Of a stretch of 64,000 nt of DNA, positions 63,666 through 64,000 are shown in pieces. The position numbers and the translations under genes were made by a program. Below the pieces are notes generated by a model that saw nothing but the letters and a program-made list of their open reading frames with translations, was not told where the DNA came from and made no database searches. Within the stretch, counting starts at the first letter, position 1. Each line of letters opens with the position of its first letter. Origin of the DNA: Streptomyces lasiicapitis. GTDB lineage: Bacteria; Actinomycetota; Actinomycetes; Streptomycetales; Streptomycetaceae. Location of the stretch: the NCBI RefSeq assembly GCF_014646335.1, contig NZ_BMNG01000004.1, positions 438,638 to 502,637 of the forward strand. Direction: 5' to 3'.

Positions 63666-64000
63666 ATGACCGTCCGCGTAGGCATCAACGGATTCGGCCG
63701 TATCGGCCGCACCTACCTGCGCTGCGCCCTGGAGCGCGGCTCGGACGTCGAGGTCGTCGCCGTCAACGACATAGCCCCGGTGGGGACGATGGCACATCTG
63801 CTGGAGTACGACTCGACGTACGGCAGGCTCCGGGAAGACATCGCGCACGATGACGCGTCGATCATTGTGGGCGGACACCGCGTCGCGGTCACGGCGGAAC
63901 GCGACCCGGCCGCGCTGGACTGGCGCGCAGAACGCGTGGACGTGGTCGTCGAATCCACGGGCCGCTTCCGCGACCGCGATGCGGCAGCCCTGCACCTCAA
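63666..64000 (+). CDS. gap: Glyceraldehyde-3-phosphate dehydrogenase, N-terminal part
   Basis: The first ~111 residues of GAPDH, cut by the window end. The NAD-binding Rossmann start VRVGINGFGRIGRTYLRCAL, then VVAVNDIAPVGTMAHLLEYD STYG (split), and VVVESTGRFRDRDAAALHL are all canonical. The catalytic Cys lies beyond the window. CAAGGAGCC precedes ATG 63666. A second GAPDH next to stress genes could tie glycolytic NAD(P)H production to the hydrogenase, but this is inference. Confidence 0.93.
   Translation, partial: MTVRVGINGFGRIGRTYLRCALERGSDVEVVAVNDIAPVGTMAHLLEYDSTYGRLREDIAHDDASIIVGGHRVAVTAERDPAALDWRAERVDVVVESTGRFRDRDAAALHL

Overview
This window is high-GC actinobacterial DNA and most probably comes from a Streptomyces chromosome, in a genus-variable region. 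The grounds are strong third-position GC bias, GTG starts, many TetR/XRE regulators, FUSC and DUF4326 proteins, and Streptomyces-type IS701/IS256 and Tn554-like remnants. No rRNA, tRNA or CRISPR array was seen.

Layout. (1) 1-8.1 kb: ordinary metabolic genes. These are two TetR regulators, an SGNH hydrolase, an M20 amidohydrolase, an FAD monooxygenase, and a nitronate monooxygenase/acyl-CoA ligase operon behind paired TetR-type operators. (2) 8.2-12 kb: a scar zone with a truncated penicillin-acylase gene, IS256 and IS701 transposase fragments and broken hypothetical genes. (3) 12.1-17.4 kb: a membrane protein/lipoprotein pair, a FUSC transporter and an isochorismatase-fold protein lacking the usual cysteine. 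(4) 18-26.4 kb: a compact, apparently biosynthetic set with no carrier protein. It has an XRE regulator, a condensation/PapA-like acyltransferase, an MFS exporter, an ATP-grasp ligase, an AMP-forming ligase and an acyl-CoA-dehydrogenase-fold hydroxylase. (5) 26.5-33.4 kb: a TetR-controlled oxidative/detoxification set of esterase, aldehyde dehydrogenase, FMN reductase, alpha/beta hydrolase, OsmC and FAD monooxygenase. (6) 33.4-37.6 kb: a mosaic of broken mobile-element genes (TnsA-like, tnpC/tnpB/tnpA-like recombinase trio) and truncated bystander genes. (7) 37.6-64 kb: a hypoxia/dormancy island.

The island encodes a group 3b-type NAD(P)-linked [NiFe] hydrogenase (HydB, HydG, HydD, HydA) with a cyclic-nucleotide-binding protein and a CBS-BON protein inside the operon. 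It also carries HypC, HypD, HypE, HypF and a C-terminal maturation protease. HypA and HypB are not in the window. Around these lie genes of the mycobacterial DosR-regulon type: an Rv1733c-like membrane protein, a flavodoxin-domain protein, a second CBS-BON protein, a GNAT/acyl-CoA-synthetase fusion, several universal stress proteins, a site-2 protease with CBS domains, OsmC, a LysM protein, Hsp20, a truncated Acg-type nitroreductase and the start of GAPDH.

A recurring palindrome with core GGGCCG-N2-CGGCCC lies about 35-110 bp upstream of most transcription units in the island. The best copy is a perfect 18-mer between the divergent maturation-protease and stress-protein genes. I infer one regulator of the DevR/DosR (Streptomyces OsdR) type coordinating the island: low oxygen would induce hydrogen cycling for NAD(P)H balance together with protein-protection and redox functions. 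The regulator itself is not in the window.
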